From: Oscillospiraceae bacterium
Lineage (GTDB): Bacteria; Bacillota; Clostridia; Oscillospirales; Oscillospiraceae
Direction of reading: 5' to 3'
Assembly (NCBI GenBank): GCA_910575815.1
Contig: CAJTFN010000009.1
Location: forward strand, 176,994 to 216,307
DNA: 39,314 nucleotides
Under the pieces are notes generated by a model. That model saw only the letters and a program-made list of their open reading frames with translations, had not been told where the DNA came from and searched no databases. Position numbers and translations under genes: made by a program. Position 1 is the stretch's first letter. Each line of letters starts with the position of its first letter. Shown in pieces: positions 15,578 to 24,667 of the stretch.

Positions 15578-17296
15578 ATGAAAATCAGAGCCACAGCGGC
15601 CATCATGGAGTGCCTGCTGGAGCAGGAGGTGGACACCGTCTTCGGCTATCCCGGCGGGACCATCCTTAACGTTTATGACGAGCTGTATCGATACAAGGAC
15701 AGGATTCATCACGTTCTCACCGCTCATGAGCAGGGAGCGGCCCACGCGGCGGACGGCTATGCCCGGTCCACGGGAAAGGTGGGCGTGTGCTTCGCCACGT
15801 CGGGCCCCGGGGCCACGAACCTGACTACCGGCATTGCCACGGCTTATCTGGATTCCTCCCCGGTGGTCTTTATCACCTGCAACGTCACCGAGGCCACCCT
15901 GGGCAAGGACGCTTTCCAGGAGGTGGACATCACCGGCATCGCCATGCCCATTACCAAGGCCACCTTCCTGGTCCGGGACCCGTCCACAGTGCCCGCCGTC
16001 ATGCGGCAGGCCTTTGCCGTGGCCGCCAGCGGGCGTCCGGGGCCGGTGCTCATCGACTTCCTGAAGGACGTGACCTTCCCCAATGTGGAGATCGACTACG
16101 AGTTCGTCCCCTGGCGGGAAAACCGGGGCTGCGCCGGCATGCGGGAGCTGAACCGGGACCATGAGCTGAAAAAACCCACCCCCAATCAGGAGGATGTGGA
16201 CATCCTCCTGGACATGATCCAACAGGCCAAGCGGCCCTTTGTCATCTGCGGCGGCGGCGTGGTGCTGGGCCGGGCGGACAAGCAGTTCAAGACCTTTGCC
16301 GAGAAGCTGGACGCCCCGGTGGCCATCAGCCTCATGGGCGGCGGCGGCTTCTCCGGCAGCCATCCCCTGACGACCGGCATGATCGGCATGCACGGCTCCA
16401 AAGCCTCCAATACCGCCTGCAACGAGTGCGACCTTCTGATCGCCGTGGGCTGCCGCTTCTCCGACCGGGTGGCGCTCCATCCGGTCACCTTCGCCAAGCA
16501 GGCGAAAATTGTCCAGATCGATATCGACCGGGCGGAGATCGACAAGAACGTCCTGACGGACCACCACATCATCGGCTCCGCCCGGCGGGTGCTGGAGATG
16601 CTGAACGAAAAGCTGCCCCAGTACGACCACGGGGATTGGAAGGCCCGGATTCTGCCCCTCCGGGCTCCCTCCGTGGCGAAGGACAGCGACCATCTGACTC
16701 CCCAGCAGGTGCTGGAGACCATCCGCCTCCAGATGCCGGAGGACGCCATCGTCGCCACCGACGTGGGGCAGCACCAGATGTGGGCCATCAAGTACCTCCA
16801 CTTCCAGTACCCCGGCCAGATACTCACCAGTGGCGGCTTCGGCACCATGGGCTTTGGCCTGGGGGCCGCCATCGGGGCTCAGACGGCTTTCCCGGAGAAG
16901 CGGGTTTTCCACATCACCGGGGACGGGTGCTTCCGCATGAACTGCCACGAGCTGGCCACGGTGGACCACTATGGGCTGCCCATTATCACCGTGGTCTTCA
17001 ACAACGGCACTCTGGGCATGGTCCGCCAGTGGCAGAGCCTCATATACGGCGGGCGCTATTCCGAGACCACCCTGGACCGGGGACCGGATTTTGTGAAGCT
17101 GGCGGAGGCTTACGGCATCCGGGGATACCGGGTGGAGACCCCGGCGGACATGGAGGCCGCCCTTTCGGAGGTCCTGGCGGCGCGGAAGCCCGCGGTCATC
17201 GACTGCCGTCTGAACATCGATGAGATGGTCCGGCCCATGGTGGCCTCCGGGTCCGAGATCACGGATTTCCTGCTGAGTGAAGGAGAAGAGTCATGA
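15578..17296 (+). CDS. ilvB: Acetohydroxyacid synthase large subunit, second copy
   Basis: A 572-residue ThDP enzyme with canonical features: ECs catalytic Glu in LTAHEQGAAHAADGYAR, SGPGATNLTTGIATAY, FQEVDITGIAMPITK, and the ThDP motif from ITGDGCFRMNCHELATV to VVFNNGTLGMVRQWQ with the standard NNG. AAAGGAG precedes the ATG. It overlaps the following small subunit by four bases (ATGA) and leads directly into ilvN and ilvC, so this looks like the main biosynthetic set. GDGC in place of GDGS in the cofactor motif is a mild variation. Confidence 0.95.
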   Translation: MKIRATAAIMECLLEQEVDTVFGYPGGTILNVYDELYRYKDRIHHVLTAHEQGAAHAADGYARSTGKVGVCFATSGPGATNLTTGIATAYLDSSPVVFITCNVTEATLGKDAFQEVDITGIAMPITKATFLVRDPSTVPAVMRQAFAVAASGRPGPVLIDFLKDVTFPNVEIDYEFVPWRENRGCAGMRELNRDHELKKPTPNQEDVDILLDMIQQAKRPFVICGGGVVLGRADKQFKTFAEKLDAPVAISLMGGGGFSGSHPLTTGMIGMHGSKASNTACNECDLLIAVGCRFSDRVALHPVTFAKQAKIVQIDIDRAEIDKNVLTDHHIIGSARRVLEMLNEKLPQYDHGDWKARILPLRAPSVAKDSDHLTPQQVLETIRLQMPEDAIVATDVGQHQMWAIKYLHFQYPGQILTSGGFGTMGFGLGAAIGAQTAFPEKRVFHITGDGCFRMNCHELATVDHYGLPIITVVFNNGTLGMVRQWQSLIYGGRYSETTLDRGPDFVKLAEAYGIRGYRVETPADMEAALSEVLAARKPAVIDCRLNIDEMVRPMVASGSEITDFLLSEGEES

Positions 17297-17859
17297 GAAA
17301 GCAATGGGACACGGAAAAGAAGCTCTATACCCTCTGCATCCTCACCGAGGACATTCCCGGCATTCTGAGCCAGGTGGCGCGGCTCTTCTCCCGGAAGGGC
17401 TATAACATCGAGTCCATCGTCTCCGGGGCCACGGACCGGCCCCACACCGCCCGCATCTCCATTGAACTGCTGGCGGACGAGCTGGTGGTAAACCAGCTGG
17501 CCACCCAGTGCCGGAGGCTCCTGGGGGTCCAGGCGGTGAAGATCTTTGACGAGGAGACCTGCATCCGCCGGGAAATCGCCCTCATCAAGGTTCGGGCCAA
17601 GGACCGGGAGGTCCGGGACGAGATCATCCAGCTGGCCAACGTCTTCCGGGGCCATATTATCGACATCGACCGGGAGTCCCTGACGGTGTGGGTCTTTGGC
17701 TCCCAGAGCAAGAACCGGGCGCTGATTCAGATGCTGGAGGACTTTGAGATTCTGGAGATCGCGACGACGGGTACTATCGCCATCGAAAGAGGGCGTAGCA
17801 CGATATATGACGAGAGCAAATTGAAGGAGGAGTACGAATATGGCAAGAATGTATTATGA
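17293..17859 (+). CDS. ilvN: Acetohydroxyacid synthase small subunit, second copy
   Basis: A 188-residue small subunit, start overlapping the large subunit stop by four bases. The ACT domain includes [30 protein letters not shown]; the C-terminal part has [16 protein letters not shown]. Compared with the first copy it has an N-terminal extension (MRKQWDTEK) and a longer C-terminal tail ending in a short charged helix. Its last 20 bases overlap the start of ilvC and hold the ilvC ribosome binding site (AAGGAGG), so translation of the two is coupled. Confidence 0.95.
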   Translation: MRKQWDTEKKLYTLCILTEDIPGILSQVARLFSRKGYNIESIVSGATDRPHTARISIELLADELVVNQLATQCRRLLGVQAVKIFDEETCIRREIALIKVRAKDREVRDEIIQLANVFRGHIIDIDRESLTVWVFGSQSKNRALIQMLEDFEILEIATTGTIAIERGRSTIYDESKLKEEYEYGKNVL

Positions 17860-18859
17860 GAAGGACTGCGACCTGGGAAAGCTGGACGGGAAGAAAATTG
17901 GCATCATCGGCTACGGCTCTCAGGGTCACGCCCACGCTTTGAACCTGAAGGAGTCCGGCTGCGACGTGTGCGTGGGCCTGCGGGAGGACTCCAAAAACTG
18001 GGCCAACGCCGAGAAGGCGGGCCTGAAGGTCCAGACCGTGGCGGATACCGCCAAGTGGGCCGATATCATCATGATTCTGGTAAACGACGAGGTTCAGGCG
18101 GAGGTCTATCAGCGGGAGATCGCCCCCAATCTGGAGGCGGGCAATATGCTGATGTTCGCCCACGGCTTCAACATCCACTTCAAGCAGATCGTGCCCCCCG
18201 CCGGGGTGGACGTCAGCATGATCGCCCCCAAGGGCCCGGGCCACACCGTCCGGTCCACCTATGTGGCGGGCAAGGGCGTGCCCTGCCTGGTGGCGGTGGA
18301 ACAGGACGCCACGGGAAAGGCCCTGGATCTGGCCCTGGCCTATGCGGCGGGCATCGGCGGCGCCCGGGGCGGCGTCATGGAGACCACCTTCCAGGATGAG
18401 ACGGAGACCGACCTCTTCGGCGAGCAGGCCGTTCTCTGCGGCGGCGTGGTGGAGCTGATGAAGCTGGGCTTCGAGACGCTGGTGGAGGCGGGCTATGCCC
18501 CGGAGAACGCCTACTTCGAGTGCATCCACGAGATGAAGCTCATCATTGACCTCATCAACAAGGGCGGCGTGGCCATGATGAACTACTCCATCTCCGACAC
18601 CGCCGAGTACGGCGAGTACGTCTCCGGTCCCCGGATTCTCCCCTACGAGGAGACCAAGAAGAACATGAAGGCCGTGCTGACGGACATTCAGGACGGCGTC
18701 TTCGCCGGGAAGTGGATCGCCGAGAATAAGAATGGCCGGACCTTCTTCAACGCCAAGCGCCGCCAGCTGGCCCGGCACCCCATGGAGACCGTGGGCGCGG
18801 AGTTGCGGCGGAATATGCTCTGGGGTGACGACACGGACCCCGACACGGCGTCGAACTAA
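17840..18859 (+). CDS. ilvC: Ketol-acid reductoisomerase (class I)
   Basis: A 339-residue class I enzyme converting acetolactate and acetohydroxybutyrate to dihydroxy acids. The Rossmann motif is [17 protein letters not shown]. Metal-site segments include [12 protein letters not shown] and the TETDLFGEQ helix. The cofactor-specificity loop reads LREDSKNW, where many NADPH enzymes have small Gly/Ser residues; an acidic residue there might favour NADH, but this is inference. It closes the ilv operon; ilvD and leu genes are not in the window. Confidence 0.97.
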   Translation: MARMYYEKDCDLGKLDGKKIGIIGYGSQGHAHALNLKESGCDVCVGLREDSKNWANAEKAGLKVQTVADTAKWADIIMILVNDEVQAEVYQREIAPNLEAGNMLMFAHGFNIHFKQIVPPAGVDVSMIAPKGPGHTVRSTYVAGKGVPCLVAVEQDATGKALDLALAYAAGIGGARGGVMETTFQDETETDLFGEQAVLCGGVVELMKLGFETLVEAGYAPENAYFECIHEMKLIIDLINKGGVAMMNYSISDTAEYGEYVSGPRILPYEETKKNMKAVLTDIQDGVFAGKWIAENKNGRTFFNAKRRQLARHPMETVGAELRRNMLWGDDTDPDTASN

Positions 18860-19022
18860 ACCCGCCGGCGAAGCGGGCTGCGGGCGGAGAGGAGGCGCAA
18901 GGGAGCGCGGGGAAGGACGCCCGTCAGAGCGCCCGGAATGAGGCGGGCCCTGCTCCGGCCAGGGGCGGTGCCCCGCTCCCTGTTCTCGCGGAGAAGGGAC
19001 CCGCCGCGCTCCCACTCCTCCC

Positions 19023-19056
19023 AAACCGCCGCCTCCCCGGAGACGGCGGTTTTTTT
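19023..19056 (+). terminator. Terminator of the ilv operon
   Basis: Perfect nine-base arms AAACCGCCG and CGGCGGTTT with a 12-base loop and a run of T. It ends 22 bases before the next gene. The 160 bases between ilvC and it are GC-rich with no gene. Confidence 0.85.
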
Positions 19057-19077
19057 CAAAAGGAAAGGACTGACACG

Positions 19078-20382
19078 ATGAATCGCATTCTCCCCCATCT
19101 GATCCTTTACAGCGACCTGGGCCCGGACAGCATCCTGACCCGCCTGACGGACATTGTTCGGGACTGCAAAAACGGCGGCGCGAAGGAACCGCTGCTCCAG
19201 CGCACCTATGCCCAGGTCAAGCGTATTCTGGACCTCTCCACGGTCTGCGGCTTTGACGAAAACCTCTGGCAGTGCTATCTGACCTGGGTTCTCATGACCA
19301 ACGACAACTCCTTCACCCGAACCTGTGAGCGGACGGGAGCCACGGAGGGCGGCAGCGTGAACCATTTCGCGGAAAACGACTTTGCCGTCTTCCACCAGCT
19401 CTTCCACTATGACTTTTCCGAGCTGGAGCGGTATTTGCTTACGGACTGCTTCTCCGTTCTCTGCGACTACCACGCCATCCCCAAGCGGGAGCGGACCTAT
19501 AACCGGGACGTCAGCGCCCAGGTCCGGGCGCTCCGGGCGTCCCTGGCGGAGGCGAGGGATGGCCACGAGATGTTCCTCCTGACGACGGACTATTACAAGC
19601 GGTACGGCTACGGCGTCTTCGCCATGAACCGGGCCTTCCGGGTCCGGCGGGAGGAGGCGGAGCTGGAATTTTTGCCCATCAGCAACGTGGACGGCGTGCG
19701 GCTGGAGGACCTCCTGGGCTATGAGGGCCAAAAGCGGGAGCTCCGCCGGAACACCGAGGCGTTTCTCGCCGGGAAGCACGCCAACAACGTCCTTCTCTAT
19801 GGCGACGCGGGGACCGGAAAGTCCACCAGTGTCAAGGCCCTGATCAACGAATACTACGACCGGGGGCTCCGGATGATCGAAATTTATAAGCACCAGTTCG
19901 GGGAGCTCTCCCGTATTCTGGGGGCGATCAAGAACCGGAATTACCGCTTTGTCATCTTCATTGACGACCTCTCCTTCGAGGAGAACGAGGTGGAGTACAA
20001 ATTCCTCAAGGCCGTCATTGAGGGCGGCGTGGAGACCAGGCCGGAAAACGTGCTGATCTACGCCACCTCCAACCGCCGCCACCTGATTCGGGAGACCTGG
20101 AACGACCGCACGGACGTTGAACACCACGGGGACATCCATCGCTCCGACACCATGGAGGAGAAGCTCTCTCTGGCCGCCCGGTTTGGCGTTACCATCAACT
20201 ACAGCGCCCCCACGCCCAAGGAGTTCCAGGCCATCGTCCGGGCTCTGGCCCGGCGGCAGGGCATTGAGATGGACGAGCAGGAGCTGCTGGCCAGAGCGAA
20301 CGCCTGGGAGATTCGCCACGGCGGATTCTCCGGCCGGACGGCCCAGCAGTTTGTCCATTACCTGGAGGGCCTGGAGGAATGA
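19078..20382 (+). CDS. DUF815 AAA+ ATPase
   Basis: A 434-residue protein of the DUF815 family. The N-terminal ~200 residues are family-specific and helical; the AAA+ core has Walker A GDAGTGKST (242-250) and Walker B VIFIDDLSF (292-300). A sensor-1-like TSNRRHLI follows, and then EEKLSLAARFG with its arginines. Family members are thought to be cytoplasmic ATPases of unknown substrate. AAAGGAAAGGA lies upstream of the ATG. Four bases overlap DUF523 downstream (ATGA), implying coupled translation; this pairing is the only context clue. Confidence 0.9.
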   Translation: MNRILPHLILYSDLGPDSILTRLTDIVRDCKNGGAKEPLLQRTYAQVKRILDLSTVCGFDENLWQCYLTWVLMTNDNSFTRTCERTGATEGGSVNHFAENDFAVFHQLFHYDFSELERYLLTDCFSVLCDYHAIPKRERTYNRDVSAQVRALRASLAEARDGHEMFLLTTDYYKRYGYGVFAMNRAFRVRREEAELEFLPISNVDGVRLEDLLGYEGQKRELRRNTEAFLAGKHANNVLLYGDAGTGKSTSVKALINEYYDRGLRMIEIYKHQFGELSRILGAIKNRNYRFVIFIDDLSFEENEVEYKFLKAVIEGGVETRPENVLIYATSNRRHLIRETWNDRTDVEHHGDIHRSDTMEEKLSLAARFGVTINYSAPTPKEFQAIVRALARRQGIEMDEQELLARANAWEIRHGGFSGRTAQQFVHYLEGLEE

Positions 20383-20804
20383 GAGTGTTGGTGAGCGCCT
20401 GCCTTCTGGGGGAGAACTGTAAGTACAGCGGGGGGAACAACTGGAATTCCGGCGTCGTGGAATGGCTCCGGGAGAAGGGCCACGAGGCCGTTCCCGTCTG
20501 CCCGGAGGTTCTGGGAGGCCTCCCGGTTCCCCGGACCCCGGCGGAGATTGTGGATGGCGTGGTGACGGCAAAGGATGGCCGGAACGTGGATCAGGCGTTC
20601 CGCCGGGGCGCGGAGCTGGCCCTGGAAATTGCCCGGAGAGAGGGGGCGGAGCTGGCCGTTCTCCAGCCCCGGAGCCCCAGCTGCGGCGCGCGGCAGATTT
20701 ACGACGGGACCTTCCGGGGGCGGAAAATCCCCGGCCAGGGGGTGTTTGCCAGTCTGCTGCTGGAAAATGGGATTCCGGTTTTGGAGCCGGAGGAGCTGCC
20801 CTGA
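20379..20804 (+). CDS. DUF523 family protein
   Basis: A 141-residue protein that matches DUF523 along its length: VSACLLGENCKYSGGNN at the start, VCPEVLGGLPVPRTPAEI at about 38-55, and LQPRSPSCG (about 94-102), with conserved cysteines in each block that could bind a metal or cluster. Function is unknown. It overlaps the DUF815 ATPase gene by four bases, so the two form one unit. Confidence 0.9.
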   Translation: MRVLVSACLLGENCKYSGGNNWNSGVVEWLREKGHEAVPVCPEVLGGLPVPRTPAEIVDGVVTAKDGRNVDQAFRRGAELALEIARREGAELAVLQPRSPSCGARQIYDGTFRGRKIPGQGVFASLLLENGIPVLEPEELP

Positions 20805-20962
20805 AAATTCGGCCCGGGAAGTGCCCTATACAGAGATTTTATTTTGTAGGGGCCGGCCCCTTGTGAGAACCCATTCTTGTGCCGGCGGGCCGCCGAGGGC
20901 GGCGGCCCCTACACGAAGGTCCCCTTTTAAAATGCGCGATAGGGCACTCCAAATTCGGCCCC
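20805..20962. repeat. Nested inverted-repeat element (MITE/REP-like)
   Basis: Two nested inverted repeats: outer arms AGTGCCCTAT (20820-20829) and ATAGGGCACT (20939-20948); inner arms TGTAGGGGCC (20845-20854) and GGCCCCTACA (20904-20913), with further GC-rich pairing inside. The whole is flanked by direct copies of AATTCGGCCC. The TGTAGGGGCC core resembles palindromic repeats dispersed in intergenic DNA of related gut Clostridia. No transposase is coded. Confidence 0.7.
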
Positions 20963-20967
20963 GGGGA

Positions 20968-20996
20968 TTGCGGCGGAGGCGGCTTTGTGATACAAT
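20968..20996 (+). promoter_or_regulatory. Promoter for the sulfite/nitrite reductase gene
   Basis: -35 TTGCGG, 17-base spacer, -10 TACAAT (20991-20996) preceded by TGA (extended -10). Transcription would begin near 21003. Confidence 0.55.
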
Positions 20997-21053
20997 AACC
21001 GCGCATATTTCCTGCCGCGGCGGCGGAAGCTAATGAAAAAGGGGCGATGCACG

Positions 21054-22598
21054 ATGAACGACAAGCAGTGGATTGCGACATACCGAAAGGAAATTGAGGA
21101 ATTCTCCCGGAAAATTGAGGCGTTCCAGCAGGGGGAGATTGATAAGAAGAACTATAAGGGTGTCTCCGGCGGCATGGGAAGCTACGCTCAGCGGGACCAG
21201 ACCCGGCACATGCTCCGCCTGCGGATGCCCGCCGGGCGGATGACCCTGGAGCGGCTGAAATTCCTGGCGGACACCGTGGAAAAATACCAGGTCCGGCGGC
21301 TGAAGCTCACCACCTGCGAGACGGTGCAGCTCCACGACCTTCCGGCGGAGCAGGTTCCCGTCATCATGGAGGCGGCCATTTCCTGCGGCATCTTCTGCCG
21401 GGGCGGCGGCGGGGACAATCCCCGGAATGTGATGTGCAGCCCGCTCTCCGGCGTGGAGAAAGGGGAGGCCTTCAATCCCTATCCCTACGCGGAGGCCGTG
21501 ACGGACTATCTTCTCTCCATCTGCCGGGATATCCGCATGCCCCGAAAGCTGAAAATCGCCTTCTCCAACGGCGCGGACGACTCCGTTCACAGCGCCTTCC
21601 GGGACATGGGGTTCCGGGCCCAGGCGGACGGGACCTTTTCCCTCCGCATCGCCGGGGGACTGGGGGCCATGGGGCACCGCATGGGCGTGTTGGTAGACGA
21701 GGCTGTCCGGCCGGGAGAGGTGCTGTACTACGTCCGGGCCATGGTGGACACCTTCTGCCAGCATGGCAACTATGAGAACCGGGCCAAGGCCCGGACCCGC
21801 TTCATGCAGGACACCCTGGGCCCCGAGGGGCTCAAGGAGGCGTTCCTGAAGAACCTGGAGGCCCTGAAAGCTCAGGGCGGGCTGGAGCTGCCCCGGATGG
21901 AGGCCCTGGCCGACATCTGCGGGGGAGAGGGGACGCTGGACCATCCCCGGGCCATCCCCCAGAAGCAGCCGGGGCTGTACGCCGTGAAATACCACCCCAT
22001 CGGCGGCGTGCTGCCGGCGGAGAAGCCCGCCCAGCTCTACGCGGTTTTGAAGGACCTGCCTGGGTCCGAGTGCCGGGTGGGCCCGGACGAGACCCTGTAT
22101 CTCATCAACCTTCCCGCCGCCGTGGCGGAAAAGGTCCTGGCTGTCACCGAGGACGGCGCCAAGACGGCCTTTGAGCACAGCGTGGCCTGCATCGGGGCCA
22201 CGGTCTGCCAGCAGGGCATCCGGGATAGTCAAGGCCTTCTCCAGGCCGCCGTGGCGGCGGTCCGGGAGGCGGGAATTCCCGACGGGGCCTTGCCGAAAAT
22301 CTGTGTCTCGGGCTGCCCCTCCAGCTGCGCCGCCCATCAGGCGGGGGCCATCGGCTTTCAGGGAGGCGTCCGTCTGGAGGACAAGAAGCCCCAGCCCGCC
22401 TTCCGGATGTTCCTGGGAGGCAGCGACGCTCTGGACGCCGCCCGCTTCGGCGAGGCGGGAGCGGTGATTCTGGAGAAGGACATCCCGGCTCTGCTGGTGG
22501 AGCTGGGGCAAGCCGTGGCGGACGCGGGCCAGACCTGGGCACAATGGTCCGAGAGCCACCGGGAGGACCTGAACGCCATTGTGGCGAAGTATGCTTGA
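21054..22598 (+). CDS. Siroheme-dependent sulfite/nitrite reductase (single-subunit type)
   Basis: A 514-residue hemoprotein with the two-fold repeat of nitrite/sulfite reductases. The siroheme-4Fe4S ligands are Cys379 and Cys385 (CIGATVCQQG) and Cys421 and Cys425 (CVSGCPSSC). Siroheme-binding basic residues appear in RHMLRLRMPAGRMT and LKLTTCETVQLHD. It would reduce sulfite to sulfide or nitrite to ammonia; sequence alone does not decide. I took the ATG at 21054 because AAAAGGGG precedes it by nine bases; an in-frame ATG at 21033 adds seven residues. An importer and a siroheme synthase gene follow, supporting cofactor supply. Confidence 0.9.
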   Translation: MNDKQWIATYRKEIEEFSRKIEAFQQGEIDKKNYKGVSGGMGSYAQRDQTRHMLRLRMPAGRMTLERLKFLADTVEKYQVRRLKLTTCETVQLHDLPAEQVPVIMEAAISCGIFCRGGGGDNPRNVMCSPLSGVEKGEAFNPYPYAEAVTDYLLSICRDIRMPRKLKIAFSNGADDSVHSAFRDMGFRAQADGTFSLRIAGGLGAMGHRMGVLVDEAVRPGEVLYYVRAMVDTFCQHGNYENRAKARTRFMQDTLGPEGLKEAFLKNLEALKAQGGLELPRMEALADICGGEGTLDHPRAIPQKQPGLYAVKYHPIGGVLPAEKPAQLYAVLKDLPGSECRVGPDETLYLINLPAAVAEKVLAVTEDGAKTAFEHSVACIGATVCQQGIRDSQGLLQAAVAAVREAGIPDGALPKICVSGCPSSCAAHQAGAIGFQGGVRLEDKKPQPAFRMFLGGSDALDAARFGEAGAVILEKDIPALLVELGQAVADAGQTWAQWSESHREDLNAIVAKYA

Positions 22599-22618
22599 GA
22601 TACGACATTTGACAAGAG

Positions 22619-22647
22619 AGGAGGCGGGCCCGGGGTCCGCCTCCTTT
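22619..22647 (+). terminator. Hairpin after the reductase gene
   Basis: Arms AGGAGGCGG and CCGCCTCCT with a nine-base loop, followed by a short TTTG. It may be a partial terminator separating the reductase from the ABC genes. Confidence 0.6.
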
Positions 22648-22649
22648 GT

Positions 22650-22735
22650 GCCTTGCGGGGGCGGGCCTTGTGTCCCCCCTGTCCGGCAGAGACTGGAAAG
22701 AGCGGGCCGGAACAGGGCCCCTACAGTGAAAACGG
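22650..22735. repeat. Degraded palindromic repeat fragment
   Basis: The segment contains GGGGGCGGGCCTTGTG near its start and GGCCCCTACAG-like sequence near its end, echoing the TGTAGGGG core repeat at 20845-20913. It looks like a decayed second copy. Confidence 0.4.
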
Positions 22736-22746
22736 AGAGATTTGCC

Positions 22747-23682
22747 ATGAAACGCCTTTGCCTGTTGCTTGCGCTCCTGTTGCTGCTGAGTGCCTGTGGG
22801 GAGAAGCCGCCAAAAGAGAACCCGCCCCCCGCCTCCGGCGGGACGATTGCCTTTACAGACGACCTGGGGCAGGCGCTTGAGATGGAGCCGCCCCGCCGGG
22901 TGGCGGCCATGATCGGCAGCTTTGCCGACATCTGGTGCCTGGCCGGAGGCCGGGACACTCTGGTTGCCGCCGCCGGGGACGCCTGGACCTCCTTCGACCT
23001 GGGCCTGAGGGAGGACACGGCGGACCTGGGAGCGGTGAAGGAGCCGAATTTGGAGATTCTGTTGGCGGCGGAGCCGGATTTGATTCTGGCCAGCGTCAAC
23101 ACCGCCGCGAACCTGGAATTGAAAGACACCTTTGCCCAGGCGGGGATTCCCGCCGCCTATTTCGAGGTGGACTGCTTCGAGGATTATCTTCGGATGCTGG
23201 AGATCTGCGCCCGCCTCACGGGACAGCCGGAGCGGTATGAGACTCATGGGGAGCGCGTTCGGGTCCAAGTGGACGCCGCCCGGCAGCGGCAGGACGGTTC
23301 CGCTCCCAAGGTCCTTTACGTCCGGGCCAGCGGCAGCAGCTGCAAGGCCAAGGGCAGCGAGGGCAGCGTTCTGGGGGAGATGCTGGCAGACCTGGGTTGC
23401 GTCAACATCGCCGACGGCGGCGGCCTGTTGGAGAATCTGAGCCTGGAGGGCATCCTGGCCGGGGACCCGGATTATATCTTTGCCGTCCTTCAGGGGGCGG
23501 ACGCGGCGGCGGCCCAGGCGTCCCTGGACGGGGCCCTGCTCTCCAACCCCGCCTGGAGCGGCCTCCGGGCGGTGAGGGAGGGCCGGTTTATCACCCTGGA
23601 CCACCGGCTCTACAACCTGAAACCCAACGCCCGCTGGGGGGAAGCCTATGAAAAACTCGCGGACATTCTCTATCCCAACTAA
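22747..23682 (+). CDS. Iron/siderophore/cobalamin-type ABC transporter substrate-binding lipoprotein
   Basis: A 311-residue lipoprotein. The signal peptide MKRLCLLLALLLLLSAC ends in a lipobox (LSAC) with Cys17 as lipidated residue. The mature part has the two-lobed helical-backbone layout of the FecB/BtuF family (class III binding proteins), with RVAAMIGSFADIWCLAGG, EPNLEILLAAEPDLILAS and a C-terminal RFITLDHRLYNLKPNARW. The ATG follows GGAGAG; a longer frame upstream would overlap a hairpin and place the signal peptide internally. Its end overlaps the permease start by 35 bases. Substrate is likely an iron chelate, heme or corrinoid. Confidence 0.88.
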   Translation: MKRLCLLLALLLLLSACGEKPPKENPPPASGGTIAFTDDLGQALEMEPPRRVAAMIGSFADIWCLAGGRDTLVAAAGDAWTSFDLGLREDTADLGAVKEPNLEILLAAEPDLILASVNTAANLELKDTFAQAGIPAAYFEVDCFEDYLRMLEICARLTGQPERYETHGERVRVQVDAARQRQDGSAPKVLYVRASGSSCKAKGSEGSVLGEMLADLGCVNIADGGGLLENLSLEGILAGDPDYIFAVLQGADAAAAQASLDGALLSNPAWSGLRAVREGRFITLDHRLYNLKPNARWGEAYEKLADILYPN

Positions 23683-24667
23683 ATATGTTCTCCCGGCGCT
23701 GGGGGCCCTGGCGGTCCTGGCCGCCCTTCTGAGCCTGTGCCTGGGAGCGGTGCCCCTGGCGCCGGGGGAGGTCCTGGCCGCCCTGACCGGACGGGGCGGC
23801 GGCCCGGCGGCCCAGATTGTCCTCTACGCCCGGCTGCCCCGCACCTGCGGCTGCCTTTTGGCGGGAGCGGCGCTGGCGGTTTCGGGAGCGGTGATTCAGG
23901 GAGTGCTGGGCAATCCCCTGGCCGCGCCCAATGTCATCGGCGTCAATGCCGGAGCGGGGCTGTGCACGGCCCTCTGCGCCGCCCTTTGGCCCGCCTGGAC
24001 GGCGGCGGTTCCGTTTGCCGCGTTCCTGGGGGCCCTGGGAGGCGTGCTGCTGGTGCTGTCCATCGGGGCTCGGACCGGCGCGTCGAGAATGACCCTGGTA
24101 TTGGCGGGCGTGGCGGTCAGCGGTATGTTCAGCGCGGGCATCGACGCCGTGCTGACGTTCTTCCCCGACGCCTTGAACGGCTACACCGATTTCCGGGTGG
24201 GCGGTGTCGCCAATCTTGCCATGGGCCGGGTGGCCCCGGCGTTTTGGGTGGCGCTGGCGGCGTTTTTGCTGGTGCTGTCCCTGGCGGGGGAGCTGGATGT
24301 GCTGCTTTTGGGAGAGGAGACCGCCCGGAGCCTGGGCCTTCCGGCCCGGCGGCTGCGGCTGTTGCTGCTGGCGCTGGCGGCGGCGCTGGCGGGGGCGGCG
24401 GTGAGCTTTGCGGGGCTGCTGGGCTTCGTGGGCCTCATCGCCCCTCATATGGCCCGCCGGCTGGCCGGAGAGGACTGTTCCGCCCGGCTGCTCTGGGCGG
24501 CGGCGCTGGGGGGCGCGGCGCTGCTGACCTTGTGCGACCTTTTGGCCCGGACGTTGTTCGCCCCCTATGAGCTGCCGGTGGGAGTGGTGCTGTCCCTGCT
24601 GGGAGGGCCCTTTTTCCTCTGGCTGCTGCTGCGCCAGAGACGGGGAAGGGGGGCTGGCCGTGCTTGA
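23648..24667 (+). CDS. FecCD-family ABC transporter permease
   Basis: A 339-residue integral membrane protein, about ten spans. Diagnostic FecCD segments are RLPRTCGCLLAGAALAVSGA, the GNPLAAPNVIGVNAGAG loop and the FVGLIAPHMARRLAGED segment, which contacts the ATPase. The start overlaps the binding-protein gene by 35 bases and has GGGGGAAG upstream. One permease gene means a homodimer. It works with the lipoprotein and the ATPase that follows. Confidence 0.92.
   Translation: MKNSRTFSIPTKYVLPALGALAVLAALLSLCLGAVPLAPGEVLAALTGRGGGPAAQIVLYARLPRTCGCLLAGAALAVSGAVIQGVLGNPLAAPNVIGVNAGAGLCTALCAALWPAWTAAVPFAAFLGALGGVLLVLSIGARTGASRMTLVLAGVAVSGMFSAGIDAVLTFFPDALNGYTDFRVGGVANLAMGRVAPAFWVALAAFLLVLSLAGELDVLLLGEETARSLGLPARRLRLLLLALAAALAGAAVSFAGLLGFVGLIAPHMARRLAGEDCSARLLWAAALGGAALLTLCDLLARTLFAPYELPVGVVLSLLGGPFFLWLLLRQRRGRGAGRA

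Noticed and set aside
12023..16969. Two long minus-strand frames opposite the ilv genes
   Set aside because: Shadow frames of acetohydroxyacid synthase coding sequence; no starts, domains or promoter.
18856..23129. Long minus-strand frames opposite DUF815 and the reductase
   Set aside because: Shadow frames; plus-strand genes there carry intact motifs (Walker A/B, siroheme cysteines).
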